64,000 nt of DNA from contig NZ_JAKUKE010000003.1 in NCBI RefSeq assembly GCF_024197615.1, positions 851,717 through 915,716 on the forward strand. Reading direction: 5' to 3'. The translations under genes and the position numbers were made by a program. Position 1 is the stretch's first letter; each line of letters starts with the position of its first letter. Below, piece after piece: positions 36,564-45,926 of the stretch. The stretch is from Desulfuromonas sp. KJ2020 (GTDB lineage Bacteria > Desulfobacterota > Desulfuromonadia > Desulfuromonadales > SZUA-540). Below the pieces are notes generated by a model. It ran no database searches and was not told the origin of the DNA. It worked only from the letters and a program-made list of their open reading frames with translations.

Positions 36564-38318
36564 CTAGTTTTTGGCGTCAGGGTAAAACCCATGCCACAGA
36601 CCGGTAAAAAAGGATCGGCAATTGATGCCCAGCACCCGGTTGCGATACCCCCCTTCCTGGATAACCACCGTCTGTAGCCGCAGTCGACCAATCATCTGCC
36701 CGACTTGCGAAAAATCAGCCGCATTCAGGGTCCAGGTGCCGGTGGGATCGCCTTTGGCTGTATCCAGCCCGAGGCAGACGACCAGAAAGTCAGGCGCATA
36801 ATAGGCGATTTTTTTAAGCGCTCTGGCCAGAGTCCTGAGATACCTCTCGCTATCGACCGCCTCCGGCAGCGGCATGTTTAGATTGAACCCCTCCCCTGCC
36901 CCCTCGCCTGTCTCTTCCTCAAAACCGCTGAAATACGGATAGGCGAAGCTGGGGTGACCGTGAATCGACAGGGTCAGCACATCGCGACGGCTATAGAAGA
37001 TATTCTGCTGCCCGTTGCCGTGATGATAATCCACATCGAGAATCGCCACCCGGCCAAAACGGGAGAGATAATGGGCGGCCACGGCGGCATTGTTGAAATA
37101 ACAGAATCCCCCGAAAGAGCGGAATTCCGCGTGATGTCCGGGAGGACGCACCAGGGCATAGGCCAGCCGGTTGCCGGCCAGCAGATGATCCGCCGCAGTC
37201 AAGGCGCAATCGACGGCCCGCTTTGCGGCCAGATAGGCGTTCTGATTTAGCGGAGTGAAAGTGTCGATGCAGTAATAACCGGCGCGCACGGCCAGCTCTT
37301 TGGGAGGACGGGCGACATTGCGGATGGGAAAGACATAGGGATAAACTGATTTCCCCGCCTCAAGCTGGGCACAGACCCGCCTGAAATAGCGGACGTAATC
37401 CGGATCGTGTACGGCCAGAATATGCTTTTCGGGATATTCTTTCGGGGTAACGGCGTTAAAAATCGGCAGACGCTCGAGTTCTTTCAAAATACTGCGAATT
37501 CGCACCGGCGCCTCGACGTAGCCCCGTTCACGCACGTGGTGAATCTCGTGACGGTCGTTGACCACCAGCGCCACATGCCGATGATCCAGACCCGTTTTCT
37601 GAATAGACTGGACTATCCCCTCCATTTTGAGGTAGCGGGGAGCGCGCAGACGAACCGGGTCATCCTGAATGGACTCGACGACCTTGAGGATATACTCGGG
37701 AGAACACAGATCCCCATAGCGATTTTCCAAAATCGCCCTGACGATTTTCCGGGCAGGGTCCCTGGCCAATTCAACTTTTCGGCCGAGAGGGTCAAACACC
37801 AGGTACGGCGGGTTGTCGTCCCCATCCTTTACAGGCGTCTCATAGGCGGTGCCGACAATGGGAAACGCTCCATACTTTTCATAGAATTTCAGCCGGGCCC
37901 GATTCTGCTTGAGAATAGCGGGATCCTGGCACAGAGCCGGATCGTCAGGCAAACATTCGAAGAAGATGCCGACAGCCCCTAAAAGCTGGGCCTCCTCCCG
38001 CAGACGCTCGTAAAGAGCGCCGCCGATGCCCCCGCCAGTAATATTTTTGGCGGTCGAGATGTAATCGAGGTAACAGAACCGCAGTTCCGGTTCAAAAGAA
38101 AGGAGCGCAAAACCCTTAACCAGACCTTTGAAATTTTCTGCAATATAGAGGATGGATTTGAAGCGATGCTTCAGCGGGTTTTTAAGCAGATCGGGGAGCT
38201 TGTCGATCTCGGAAGGCCGCAGGGCCGGAAACTGATCCTGCAGAATCTGGCGGACCTGGCGGATGGCTTCGGCGTTGGCCGGCAGGATATCATCGAAAAT
38301 GCGGCGGATTCGAAACAT
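36564..38318 (-). CDS. GNAT acetyltransferase - histone deacetylase fusion protein
   Basis: 584 residues from the ATG at 38318, which has GGGAGG upstream. Residues about 1-215 form a GNAT-like domain (FCYLDYISTAKNITGGGIGG, RLKFYEKYGAFPI). Residues about 250-584 form a deacetylase of the acetylpolyamine amidohydrolase type: RPPGHHAEFRSFGGFCYFN, ILDVDYHHGNGQQ, GLDTAKGDPTG and the catalytic Tyr in EGGYRNR. All zinc ligands and the His pair are present. One chain that can potentially acetylate and deacetylate is unusual. It is upstream of the ATP-grasp/GNAT/kamA operon on the same strand. Confidence 0.88.
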   Translation of the reverse strand: MFRIRRIFDDILPANAEAIRQVRQILQDQFPALRPSEIDKLPDLLKNPLKHRFKSILYIAENFKGLVKGFALLSFEPELRFCYLDYISTAKNITGGGIGGALYERLREEAQLLGAVGIFFECLPDDPALCQDPAILKQNRARLKFYEKYGAFPIVGTAYETPVKDGDDNPPYLVFDPLGRKVELARDPARKIVRAILENRYGDLCSPEYILKVVESIQDDPVRLRAPRYLKMEGIVQSIQKTGLDHRHVALVVNDRHEIHHVRERGYVEAPVRIRSILKELERLPIFNAVTPKEYPEKHILAVHDPDYVRYFRRVCAQLEAGKSVYPYVFPIRNVARPPKELAVRAGYYCIDTFTPLNQNAYLAAKRAVDCALTAADHLLAGNRLAYALVRPPGHHAEFRSFGGFCYFNNAAVAAHYLSRFGRVAILDVDYHHGNGQQNIFYSRRDVLTLSIHGHPSFAYPYFSGFEEETGEGAGEGFNLNMPLPEAVDSERYLRTLARALKKIAYYAPDFLVVCLGLDTAKGDPTGTWTLNAADFSQVGQMIGRLRLQTVVIQEGGYRNRVLGINCRSFFTGLWHGFYPDAKN

Positions 38319-38456
38319 ACATACCTCCCATGGCAAACCTTCGGTGGTCGTCTCTAACCCATATTGTAGAAGATCGCCGAGACCTTGCCACATTGACAAA
38401 CAAAATTTGATTCGAAACAATGGCGGGCATAACATGCACCTTCAGGAGGAGAGTTT

Positions 38457-39326
38457 ATGACGAAATACGGTTTTTTGGGGCTCGGCATCATGGGCCGAGC
38501 GATGGCGAGCAACTTGGTAAAAGCAGGATTCGAAGTCAGCGTCTGGAACCGCACTCCCAACAAATGTGCGCCGCTGGTCGAAATGGGCGCTCGGCAAGCC
38601 GGCAGCCCTCGCGAAGTGGCCGCGACCTGCGATATTACCTTCGCCATGCTGGCCGACCCGGCCGCGGCCACGGCGGTTGTTCTCGGGCCGGATGGTGTGC
38701 AGGCCGGCATCGGTGACGGCCGTGGCTACGTCGATATGTCCACCGTCGATGCCGAGACCTCTGCGGCCATCGAGACCGCTATTCGGCAGGCTGGCGGGCG
38801 CTTTCTCGAAGCGCCGGTCTCCGGCACCAAGAAACCGGCCGAAGATGGTACCCTGATCATTCTGGCCGCCGGCGATCAATCCCTCTACGAGCAGGCTCTG
38901 TCCGCCTTTGACAAGATGGGCAAGCTTTCCCCCTATCTGGGTGAAACCGGTCAGGCGGCGCATATGAAACTGGTCGTCAACATGATCATGGGGGGGATGA
39001 TGACGGCCTTCTGCGAAGGGCTGTCTCTCGGGCAGAAAAGCGGTCTGGACGGACAGCAGATTCTGGACATCTTCATGGCCGGCGCGCTGGCCAACCCCAT
39101 GTTTGCCGGCAAGGGTGCAATGATCCTGCAGGGAAAATATCCGACCAGCTTCCCTCTTCAACACATGCAGAAGGATCTGCGCCTGGCCATCGCCTTGGGT
39201 GACAAGTTCGCCCAACCGCTCTCCAGCGCCGCCGCAGCCAACGAAACCTTCAAACGAGCCCGCCAGTTGGGCTTATCAGATGAAGACTTCGCGGCGGTAT
39301 TCAAGGCTATCGACGGAAAACGGTAA
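38457..39326 (+). CDS. Beta-hydroxyacid dehydrogenase family (succinic semialdehyde/glyoxylate reductase-like)
   Basis: 289 residues. The Rossmann motif GFLGLGIMGRAMASNL opens the protein, followed by the substrate loop FLEAPVSGTKKPAEDG and the catalytic Lys in AAHMKLVVNM. This places it among short-chain 4-hydroxybutyrate or glyoxylate reductases, a type characterised in Geobacter. It reduces a semialdehyde with NAD(P)H. A GGAGG site precedes the ATG. It is a single gene with its own terminator. Confidence 0.9.
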   Translation: MTKYGFLGLGIMGRAMASNLVKAGFEVSVWNRTPNKCAPLVEMGARQAGSPREVAATCDITFAMLADPAAATAVVLGPDGVQAGIGDGRGYVDMSTVDAETSAAIETAIRQAGGRFLEAPVSGTKKPAEDGTLIILAAGDQSLYEQALSAFDKMGKLSPYLGETGQAAHMKLVVNMIMGGMMTAFCEGLSLGQKSGLDGQQILDIFMAGALANPMFAGKGAMILQGKYPTSFPLQHMQKDLRLAIALGDKFAQPLSSAAAANETFKRARQLGLSDEDFAAVFKAIDGKR

Positions 39327-39331
39327 AACCC

Positions 39332-39368
39332 AAAAAAGCCCGCCAGTTTCAGAACTGGCGGGCTTTTT
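39332..39368. terminator. Bidirectional terminator between dehydrogenase and gltX
   Basis: AGCCCGCCAGTT and AACTGGCGGGCT make a perfect 12-bp stem with loop TCAG, with AAAAAA on the left and TTTTT on the right. It serves both convergent genes. Confidence 0.9.
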
Positions 39369-39396
39369 ATCGGGATTGAGATCCTCTTGAGACCGC

Positions 39397-40794
39397 CTAT
39401 CCGAGGCGGGCCAGCGCCGTCTGCAGGCGTTTCAGACTGGCTTCTTTGCCCAGCACGGCGAGAACATCGAAGATTCCGGGGCTGGTGGTGCCGCCGACCA
39501 GGGCCACACGGACGGAGGGACCGATCTTGCCGAGCTTGAGACCGGTTTCTTCCATCACGGCCCCAAAAGCCGCTTCAATAGTGGTTTCATTCCACACGTC
39601 GATGGAGTCCAGGTGGCGCATGACGGACTCGAGCACCGGCCTCTTGTCGGCGGTGAGGAATTTCTCCACCGCCGCCGGCTCAAACTCCACCTCCGGCTTG
39701 AAGTAAAAAGCCGCCCCCTGCGCCATCTCCACCAACGTTTTGGCGCGATCCTGCAGAGTTTTGACGACAGCGGTCAGCTCAGGGCCGGCAGCGGTGTCGA
39801 TGCCGTCCTTCTGCAGAAACTCCTGCAGCAGTTGCCCGAGGCGAACCGGGTCGCCCGTCTTGATGTAATGGGCGTTGAGCCACAGCAGCTTGTCGGGATT
39901 GAAGACGCCGGCGGAACGCCCGACATTTTCCAGGCTGAACTTCTCGATCAGTTCGGCCAAAGAAAAGATCTCCTCGTCCCCAAAGGACCAGCCCAGTCGT
40001 ACCAGGTAATTCACCATGGCCTCGGGCAGATAGCCCATCTCTTTGTAGGCCATGACCGAGGTAGCGCCATGGCGCTTGGACAGACGACTCTTGTCGGCGC
40101 CCAGAATCATGGGAACGTGGCCGAATTCGGGCACGGAATAGCCGAGGGCCTGGTACATCAGAATCTGACGGGGCGTATTGTTGATATGGTCATCGCCACG
40201 CAGCACCAGGGTAATGTTCATGGTAGCGTCATCAACGACCACAACAAAATTGTAGGTCGGCGTCCCGTCGGTGCGTTGAATAATGACGTCATCAAGTTCG
40301 TTGTTCTGAAAACTGATTTTCCCTTTGATGCGGTCGTTGAATTCCGTGACTCCTTCTTCGGGCGAACGGAAGCGAACGACATAGGGCTGCCCTTCAGGTA
40401 CATCCTGGCGGTCCCGACAGGTGCCATCATACTTGGGTTTACCCCCGCTTTTGAGCGCTGCCTCCCGCTTGGCTTCCAACTCTTCCGCCGTACAATAGCA
40501 GCGGTAGGCCTTGCCTTCATCGAGCAGTTGCTGAACCTTCTCTTTGTACAGGTCGAAACGGTCCGACTGATAAAAAGGCCCTTCGTCGTAGGAGAGCCCG
40601 AGCCAGTCCATGGCCTGCAGGATGGCGTCAACCGATTCCTGAGTGGAGCGGGCCACGTCCGTATCTTCGATACGCAAGACGAAGGTCCCCTTTTCTTTTT
40701 GGGCCAGCAGGTAGTTGAAAAGCGCCGTACGGGCACCGCCAATATGCAGGTACCCCGTCGGGCTGGGGGCAAAGCGAACGCGCAGATCAGACAT
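39397..40794 (-). CDS. gltX: Glutamyl-tRNA synthetase
   Basis: 465 residues. The class I HIGH motif is [18 protein letters not shown] and the KMSKS-type loop is SRLSKRHGA. Cysteines in YCYCTAEE-like context ([10 protein letters not shown]) form part of the usual zinc region. It charges tRNA-Glu, and possibly tRNA-Gln in organisms using transamidation. A promoter-like TTGTCA...TATAAA with 18-base spacing at about 40858-40887 partly overlaps the preceding terminator. Confidence 0.96.
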   Translation of the reverse strand: MSDLRVRFAPSPTGYLHIGGARTALFNYLLAQKEKGTFVLRIEDTDVARSTQESVDAILQAMDWLGLSYDEGPFYQSDRFDLYKEKVQQLLDEGKAYRCYCTAEELEAKREAALKSGGKPKYDGTCRDRQDVPEGQPYVVRFRSPEEGVTEFNDRIKGKISFQNNELDDVIIQRTDGTPTYNFVVVVDDATMNITLVLRGDDHINNTPRQILMYQALGYSVPEFGHVPMILGADKSRLSKRHGATSVMAYKEMGYLPEAMVNYLVRLGWSFGDEEIFSLAELIEKFSLENVGRSAGVFNPDKLLWLNAHYIKTGDPVRLGQLLQEFLQKDGIDTAAGPELTAVVKTLQDRAKTLVEMAQGAAFYFKPEVEFEPAAVEKFLTADKRPVLESVMRHLDSIDVWNETTIEAAFGAVMEETGLKLGKIGPSVRVALVGGTTSPGIFDVLAVLGKEASLKRLQTALARLG

Positions 40795-40819
40795 GAAAAA
40801 CTCCTTGGGGCAAGACGGT

Positions 40820-40856
40820 AAAAAACCGGGCCGCCACGCAGACGGCCCGGTTTTTT
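40820..40856 (-). terminator. Terminator after the Memo-family gene
   Basis: AAAAAACCGGGCCG pairs with CGGCCCGGTTTTTT around a 9-base loop. It stands between the Memo-family gene and gltX, 26 bases ahead of the gltX start. Confidence 0.85.
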
Positions 40857-40888
40857 ATACTGTAATCTCCGATGCATTGACAAGTTTT

Positions 40889-41710
40889 TTATCCGGCCGC
40901 TCCGTCCCGTTCGATGACGAGACCGGCATAGCCGACGACCTCCGACTGGTCCCCAGTGACGTCTCCCGAGTTGCCGTACTCCACGAGGCGAGCCCTTTGT
41001 GCCCCGGCCTTGCGGGCAGCGATCAGCATGAGGGTGACCGGCATGACGCCGCACATGCTGATGCGATTATCGGTGACCGTGCGATACAGTCCGACCGGAT
41101 CAAGTTCCAGCATTTTCTCAATGGCCAGGGCGTCCTTTTCACGGGCCGACTTGCCTGACTCGTAGTGGGTCATGTCGGAACTGGCCACCATCAGAATCTC
41201 CCGGCCATGTCGGCTGATCACTTCCCCCAAAGCCTCTCCTAAGGCGATGAGCGTATTTAAGGCCAGATGCCCGACACAGATGGGAACAATGGCGGCTTCA
41301 GGGGCCAGATACTGAATAAAGGGGAGCTGCACTTCCAGCGAATGCTCAAAACGATGGGCCAGTTCATCGGCGGCAAAATCAGGACCAGCTATGAGGATTT
41401 CCTGCACAAGGTCCGTGGCAACGGGCGTGTTCCCCAGAGGGGTCTGCCATTCCCCGTGGGAATAAATAGCGGCGTCATGACCGTAGCCATGGTGATTGGG
41501 TCCCAAAATAATGACCTTGGGGGGGATTTTGACCTGGGAAAAGGTTTTACCGGCAATAGCCCCCGAATAGAGGTAGCCGGCATGGGGTGAAACCAGCCCA
41601 TAGGCCTCGGTTTTAAATTCTTCTGACGGGATCAGGCGATCGAGAAGGGTTTTCAGTTCGGTGAGAGTGCCGGGGTAAAATTGCCCGGCCACAGCGGGAT
41701 GACGAGCCAT
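40889..41710 (-). CDS. amrB: Memo-family protein (AmmeMemoRadiSam system protein B)
   Basis: 273 residues. The start MARHPAVAGQFYPGT and the segments SPHAGYLYSG, LGPNHHGYG and MVASSDMTHY are the metal-site-like motifs of Memo. Family members resemble extradiol dioxygenases; in many prokaryotes they accompany AMMECR1 and a radical SAM protein. Neither partner is in the window. The biochemical role is unclear. It lies 22 bases after the exporter gene on the same strand. Confidence 0.88.
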   Translation of the reverse strand: MARHPAVAGQFYPGTLTELKTLLDRLIPSEEFKTEAYGLVSPHAGYLYSGAIAGKTFSQVKIPPKVIILGPNHHGYGHDAAIYSHGEWQTPLGNTPVATDLVQEILIAGPDFAADELAHRFEHSLEVQLPFIQYLAPEAAIVPICVGHLALNTLIALGEALGEVISRHGREILMVASSDMTHYESGKSAREKDALAIEKMLELDPVGLYRTVTDNRISMCGVMPVTLMLIAARKAGAQRARLVEYGNSGDVTGDQSEVVGYAGLVIERDGAAG

Positions 41711-41732
41711 TTAAAGCCTCCCTGCAAGAGGA

Positions 41733-42560
41733 CTAGCGTTCCAACAGAAGGATTAAAGCCATTCTAAAGCCAATAATGATTAGCAAAAACGCAAAAATCT
41801 TTAAGAGTTTACCATGGTCCACCCGGCGGGCAACCCGAACGCCGAGGCTGGCAAAAATAATGGACAGGGGCGCAATGAGGGTAGCGACAGGAGCACTGAC
41901 AAATCCGAGGGAATATGGAGGAACAAGCGGATTTCCCAGACCGTGAACCACATAGGTCAGCGTCCCGAATAGCGAGGAGGCCACGATGAGGGCACTGGAG
42001 TTGCCGACCGCCAGATGGGCGGGCATCTGCAGAAGAATCACCATCAGCGGCACCGCGACGACCCCGCCACCGATGCCGAAAAAAGCGCTGAACCCGCCGC
42101 CGACGAGTCCTACCCCACAAAGATGAGCGCGGGGTACGCCAGTCTCTCGCTCCGGCGGAAGATAGGGCTTGGCGAAAAACATGCGCACCGCCACCGTAAT
42201 GAGCATCAGCCCGAAGAGACCTTTAAGCCAGGGGCCGGAGAGGAAAGAGGCCGCCGTACCGCCGACGAAGGCCCCCAACACGCCGCCCATCACCAACCAG
42301 AGCACCTGATGCCAGTTGACGTTGCCATGGCGACGGTGCATCAGGGTGCTGCTGATGGCTGTCGGGATGATAATGGCCAGACTGGTGCCAAAGGCCAGAT
42401 GGGCAACAATATCCTCATGGACGCCAGCCAGAGGAAAGGCCCAGAGAAAAAGGGGAACCAGAATGACGCCGCCGCCAATACCCAGAAGACCGGCTAAAAA
42501 CCCGGCAGTGGAACCCAGCAGAATAAAAATGGTGACGATAAGGGGGGAGAAAAAAGACAT
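41733..42560 (-). CDS. TauE/SafE-family sulfite exporter-like permease
   Basis: 275 residues with about eight membrane helices. GLLGIGGGVILVPLFL and FFGIGGGVVAVPLM are the paired Gly-rich half motifs of the TauE/SafE fold. Family members move sulfite, sulfoacetate or related anions out of the cell. It starts 14 bases after the tRNA-Cys terminator, so it may depend on read-through or an internal promoter. The substrate is not defined. Confidence 0.9.
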   Translation of the reverse strand: MSFFSPLIVTIFILLGSTAGFLAGLLGIGGGVILVPLFLWAFPLAGVHEDIVAHLAFGTSLAIIIPTAISSTLMHRRHGNVNWHQVLWLVMGGVLGAFVGGTAASFLSGPWLKGLFGLMLITVAVRMFFAKPYLPPERETGVPRAHLCGVGLVGGGFSAFFGIGGGVVAVPLMVILLQMPAHLAVGNSSALIVASSLFGTLTYVVHGLGNPLVPPYSLGFVSAPVATLIAPLSIIFASLGVRVARRVDHGKLLKIFAFLLIIIGFRMALILLLER

Positions 42561-42574
42561 GTGTCACGCCAATG

Positions 42575-42602
42575 AAAAAAGCCAGCCGAAAAGGCTGGCT
42601 TG
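42575..42602 (-). terminator. Terminator after tRNA-Cys
   Basis: AAGCCAGCC and GGCTGGCTT form the stem with a four-base loop, followed on the minus strand by TTTTTTCATT. Confidence 0.88.
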
Positions 42603-42611
42603 GCTTTCAAT

Positions 42612-42685
<74 letters not shown>

Positions 42686-42724
42686 GAAAATTTGCCTGAA
42701 GATGACAACCTCCAAGGCCCGGTA

Positions 42725-42753
42725 TTGATAGCAAATCACCTTGCAGGTGTCAA
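42725..42753 (-). promoter_or_regulatory. Promoter of tRNA-Cys
   Basis: TTGACA (42753-42748) and TATCAA (42730-42725) with exactly 17 bases between, 39 bases before the tRNA, with a GC-rich stretch after the -10 box as often seen in stable-RNA promoters. Confidence 0.7.
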
Positions 42754-42780
42754 GAAAAAAACGGGAATCATCCGCTGATT

Positions 42781-43002
42781 TCAGGCCAGTACGGAGAGTC
42801 GTCTGATCACTTCGGCCTGGGGCACACCATCCACCGAAACCTCGCCGGCGATTACAAGAGAGACCAGGGTGAACAGGGAGTGCATGTCTCGTACTTCCCG
42901 GACATCACCGACAATGGCGCTGGTATAGATTTTTTCCCAATCCCCCCGACTCAAAGATCCTGCTTCCTGGGCCCTTTCCAACAAGTGGCAAAAGGAATAC
43001 AT
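42781..43002 (-). CDS. Small hypothetical protein, 73 residues
   Basis: Starts MYSFCHLLERAQEAG after a strong AAGGAGG site. It is predicted mostly helical with no signal peptide or metal motif, and I recognise no family. The gene is 32 bases downstream of a HAD hydrolase gene and probably in the same unit, ahead of the tRNA-Cys promoter. The ribosome binding site and operon position support it as real. Confidence 0.6.
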   Translation of the reverse strand: MYSFCHLLERAQEAGSLSRGDWEKIYTSAIVGDVREVRDMHSLFTLVSLVIAGEVSVDGVPQAEVIRRLSVLA

Positions 43003-43034
43003 AGGTCCCCTCCTTGTCCCTCTGACCAGGCGCG

Positions 43035-43727
43035 TCAGAGTTTTTGGCTGACCAGCGATGCCAGGTCCCGGTCGGTCATATTCGCCAGAGACGAAACGAC
43101 TGGCACCTGCAAAGATTCAAGAAAGGATTGCGGATAGCTGTTCGATACGGCCAGGACAGACAGGCCGGCACCGCGGGCAGATTCGATGCCGGCTGGCGTA
43201 TCTTCTATGACAAGAATACCCTCGGTGGCAAAATCCTCAAGCAGGCCCTTCTGTTTAAGGCGGAAGACCGTAAGCCGGTAGCTTTCCGGATCGGGCTTGC
43301 TGTGCTGGACATCGTCCGCCGTCACTACGGCGGCGAAATGATGGGCAATGGCAAGGCTGCCCAGAATAGGCTCGATATCACTACGCAAGGCCCCGCTGCA
43401 CAGGGCCACGGGCATCGTGGCGGCCAAGGATTTAATGAGTTCGACGACACCGGGATACGGCGTGACCCCCTGGGTGGCAATCTGCCGAAAGGCAGCGGCT
43501 TTTTGGGCGATCAGATGGTGCAGATCCGCGTCGGTCAGCTTTTTACCCGCCCGCTCAAAAAAGGCGCGGAAGCCATCCCGGTCATCGAAGCCCATATAGT
43601 GTTCGCGATACTCCGGCCAGCTGCAGGAAATACCGAAGGGGGCCAGAACGTCCATGAAGGCCCGGTGATGCAGGGGTTCTGTGTCGACGATAACCCCATC
43701 GAAGTCAAAGATCACGGCTTTAAGCAT
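43035..43727 (-). CDS. HAD-superfamily hydrolase (beta-phosphoglucomutase-like)
   Basis: 230 residues. Motif I is FDFDGVIVDTEP, motif II CSGALRSDIE, motif III around KPDPESY and motif IV VIEDTPAGIESA. This is a subfamily I HAD phosphatase or phosphomutase with a helical cap. The substrate cannot be inferred. Its start directly follows the stop of the thiamine-binding protein gene. Confidence 0.9.
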   Translation of the reverse strand: MLKAVIFDFDGVIVDTEPLHHRAFMDVLAPFGISCSWPEYREHYMGFDDRDGFRAFFERAGKKLTDADLHHLIAQKAAAFRQIATQGVTPYPGVVELIKSLAATMPVALCSGALRSDIEPILGSLAIAHHFAAVVTADDVQHSKPDPESYRLTVFRLKQKGLLEDFATEGILVIEDTPAGIESARGAGLSVLAVSNSYPQSFLESLQVPVVSSLANMTDRDLASLVSQKL

Positions 43728-44027
43728 TTACAGTTTATCCTCCACCGATCGCACCTTGCCCGCCATGGTATGACGGGGCAGATCACGCCGATCATCGATT
43801 TTAATCAGGGTCGACACCCGTACGGCGCCAGCCTCAAAGGGGCTTTCGTGCATCTGGCGGATGACGGCCAGAATATCGTCCAGGTCGCCCTCGATAACGG
43901 TTCCCATCGGGGTCAACTGGTAGGTGAGCCCTGAGCTGCGTATCACCTCGAGACAGCCGGCCACAAAGACTGAAACACTAGGAGTAGCGGTTCCCAATGG
44001 CGTAATACTTACTTCCACAACAGCCAT
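43728..44027 (-). CDS. MTH1187/YkoF-like thiamine-binding protein
   Basis: 99 residues from the ATG at 44027 after AGGGAGG. VEVSITPLGTATPSVS and YQLTPMGTVIEGDLDDIL are the hallmarks of the small MTH1187 family, whose members bind thiamine-like ligands as ferredoxin-fold oligomers. It abuts the HAD gene without a gap, suggesting joint translation. Confidence 0.88.
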   Translation of the reverse strand: MAVVEVSITPLGTATPSVSVFVAGCLEVIRSSGLTYQLTPMGTVIEGDLDDILAVIRQMHESPFEAGAVRVSTLIKIDDRRDLPRHTMAGKVRSVEDKL

Positions 44028-44046
44028 GTACAACCTCCCTGATCAG

Positions 44047-44874
44047 TTAATCGTCAACACGAATCCAGACACGCCCCTCACCCTGGGTGTGGCCCGTCTG
44101 CAGACGCACAATGGACGAACTGACCTCGTCCGCCTGCTGCAGTTGCTGGCTCAGATCCACCCACTGACCTGGGGGCAACTCGACCGTCGTTTTGAGCTCC
44201 TGAAATTCCAGGGTCTCTTCGCCCTGGGGTCCCTGGGCCATCATGTGGGGGGCCACTTCCAGGAAAATCTTGTGACCCAGCACTTGGGGTCGCACCCAGA
44301 AGCCCGTCGTCACTGTCTTGTATTCAACCGTTCGGGAAAACCCGCGGTGCCTGCCGGCAATGACCGCCATGGCCGTCGTAAAAGGGACTTCCCGCCCCAG
44401 GATCAACAGACCAGTTTCCCCTTCAAGAACCCGCAGAAACGACTCGGTGGTCTGTTGCCGGTTCCCCAAGGTTCGCTGGCCTTCTGGCTGAAGTGGATCC
44501 GATCCCCCTCGGTATAATCCCACCCTGAGATCTCCTGTCGCTCTCGCCCTCTCCTGCCGCAGACTAATTTTCAAAGTTTTCCGGGGTCTATCCAGAGTGG
44601 TGATCAGGTCGGTGAGCTCGGCGAGTCGGTCAGTCGAGGCGCGCAGAATCAGCACCGAATCGCTTCCCGTCGCTTTTTCTCCTTCGTTGAGCAAGGGGGC
44701 CACCAAGGGCAGGATATCTGCGGCGAAGCGATGCTGCAGCTGAATGACCCGAAAAGCCTCGCTTCTTGCGACCGAAACCTGCCCCAACATCAAGCAGACC
44801 AGAATCATCAGCGGCAGCCACCGTGTCAACCGGGCGAAAGCCGCCTGCCATGATGTGAGAGGGCTCGCCTTCAT
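44047..44874 (-). CDS. Secretin N-domain-like exported protein
   Basis: 275 residues with a long N-terminal signal segment (WLPLMILVCLMLGQVSVA). FRVIQLQHRFAADILPLVAPL followed by ILRASTDRLAELTDLITTLD is the NolW-like secretin N-domain that contacts pilotins or neighbouring subunits. The C-terminal half carries beta-rich segments (GLLILGREVPF, FLEVAPHMM) like a shortened secretin core but lacks the usual transmembrane ring length. It overlaps the oxidase membrane-subunit gene by four bases. Confidence 0.72.
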   Translation of the reverse strand: MKASPLTSWQAAFARLTRWLPLMILVCLMLGQVSVARSEAFRVIQLQHRFAADILPLVAPLLNEGEKATGSDSVLILRASTDRLAELTDLITTLDRPRKTLKISLRQERARATGDLRVGLYRGGSDPLQPEGQRTLGNRQQTTESFLRVLEGETGLLILGREVPFTTAMAVIAGRHRGFSRTVEYKTVTTGFWVRPQVLGHKIFLEVAPHMMAQGPQGEETLEFQELKTTVELPPGQWVDLSQQLQQADEVSSSIVRLQTGHTQGEGRVWIRVDD

Positions 44875-45926
44875 CGAATTTCAACCACCTTTTTGATCAT
44901 CCAGCCGATACAGAGCAGTCCGGCGACCAGAGACAGGAAAAACACCCACATGGGGGAATATTGAGGCACGACGAGCAGCGACCGCACGGAAAAATAGGGT
45001 TCATGGAAACCCATGCGCACATAGGCGCGCATAAAGGACATCAGAACCACCAGGGTAACGGCGAGGCTGGCGGTAAGATAGACCTTTTTCTTCAGCCCCG
45101 TCACCAGCACGGCAAGGGCCAGGATAAGGGCGACCAAAAAGATGACCGTCGCCAGCATATCGCCACCCATGAAAATGAGCATCACCTTTTTGGGTAATGC
45201 CATCAGGAACCACAGCCCGACCAGTATCTGCACCAGGGTCAGCCAGGTAAAGGTCGTCATTCCCAGGCGCACGGCGGTCGCGGCCATGGCGGCATCCCCT
45301 TTTTCACGCCATTTGCCAAAGAGCGCCACAAAGAGTCCCCCTACGGCCAGAGCGCCAATCATAAAATGCAGGTAGCGCGGCAGCAACGTCGGGTCGTTCA
45401 GGTTGAGGAGCGTGCCGCCGTCATTCTGAAAATAGGCCACCCACTCGGACGGTAGCAGCATCAGGGTCATGTTGTTGGTGTAGATAAAGGCAATGACAAA
45501 AAAGATAAGCAGGGACATCGCCAAGAATATCGTCCCCGCCTTGCCCAGCGCATTGAAACGGAAGTCATAGAGATAGAGCGCGTAGTAGGCCAGAATAAGC
45601 AGGGGGATGACCGCCAGCCAGAAAACGGCCATCAAAATAGAGCTGACGTAAAGAAAATGACCGTACAGCACCTGGTTGAACAGCAGGGGCGCCACCCCGA
45701 AGTTCACCGTGAAAGCCACCAGAAAGGGCAGAACTTTGGCCAGTTCATGGGCCAGCTGGCGGGAAGGCTCATCTGGCCGGAATCGGGCATAGAGCGCGAG
45801 GCCGGCCGAGCCCACCATGGCGTTCATGGCCAGCAGGTGAAAAGGCAGGGTCAGCAGGAGAAGAAACTGAAACCAGCCCCAGGCCACCGGCAGCGTATCG
45901 GGTGTGGGAATAAGTGGGCTCATCAC
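44871..45926 (-). CDS. Membrane subunit partner of the bd-like oxidase
   Basis: 351 residues with about nine hydrophobic helices. It opens MMSPLIPTPDTLPVAWGWFQ and has LLTLPFHLLAMNAMVGSAGL, with a His in the second helix. No CydB motifs were recognised, but the overlap of four bases with the large subunit and the membrane character argue for a second subunit of that complex. Heme ligands cannot be fixed from sequence alone. Confidence 0.65.
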   Translation of the reverse strand: MMSPLIPTPDTLPVAWGWFQFLLLLTLPFHLLAMNAMVGSAGLALYARFRPDEPSRQLAHELAKVLPFLVAFTVNFGVAPLLFNQVLYGHFLYVSSILMAVFWLAVIPLLILAYYALYLYDFRFNALGKAGTIFLAMSLLIFFVIAFIYTNNMTLMLLPSEWVAYFQNDGGTLLNLNDPTLLPRYLHFMIGALAVGGLFVALFGKWREKGDAAMAATAVRLGMTTFTWLTLVQILVGLWFLMALPKKVMLIFMGGDMLATVIFLVALILALAVLVTGLKKKVYLTASLAVTLVVLMSFMRAYVRMGFHEPYFSVRSLLVVPQYSPMWVFFLSLVAGLLCIGWMIKKVVEIR

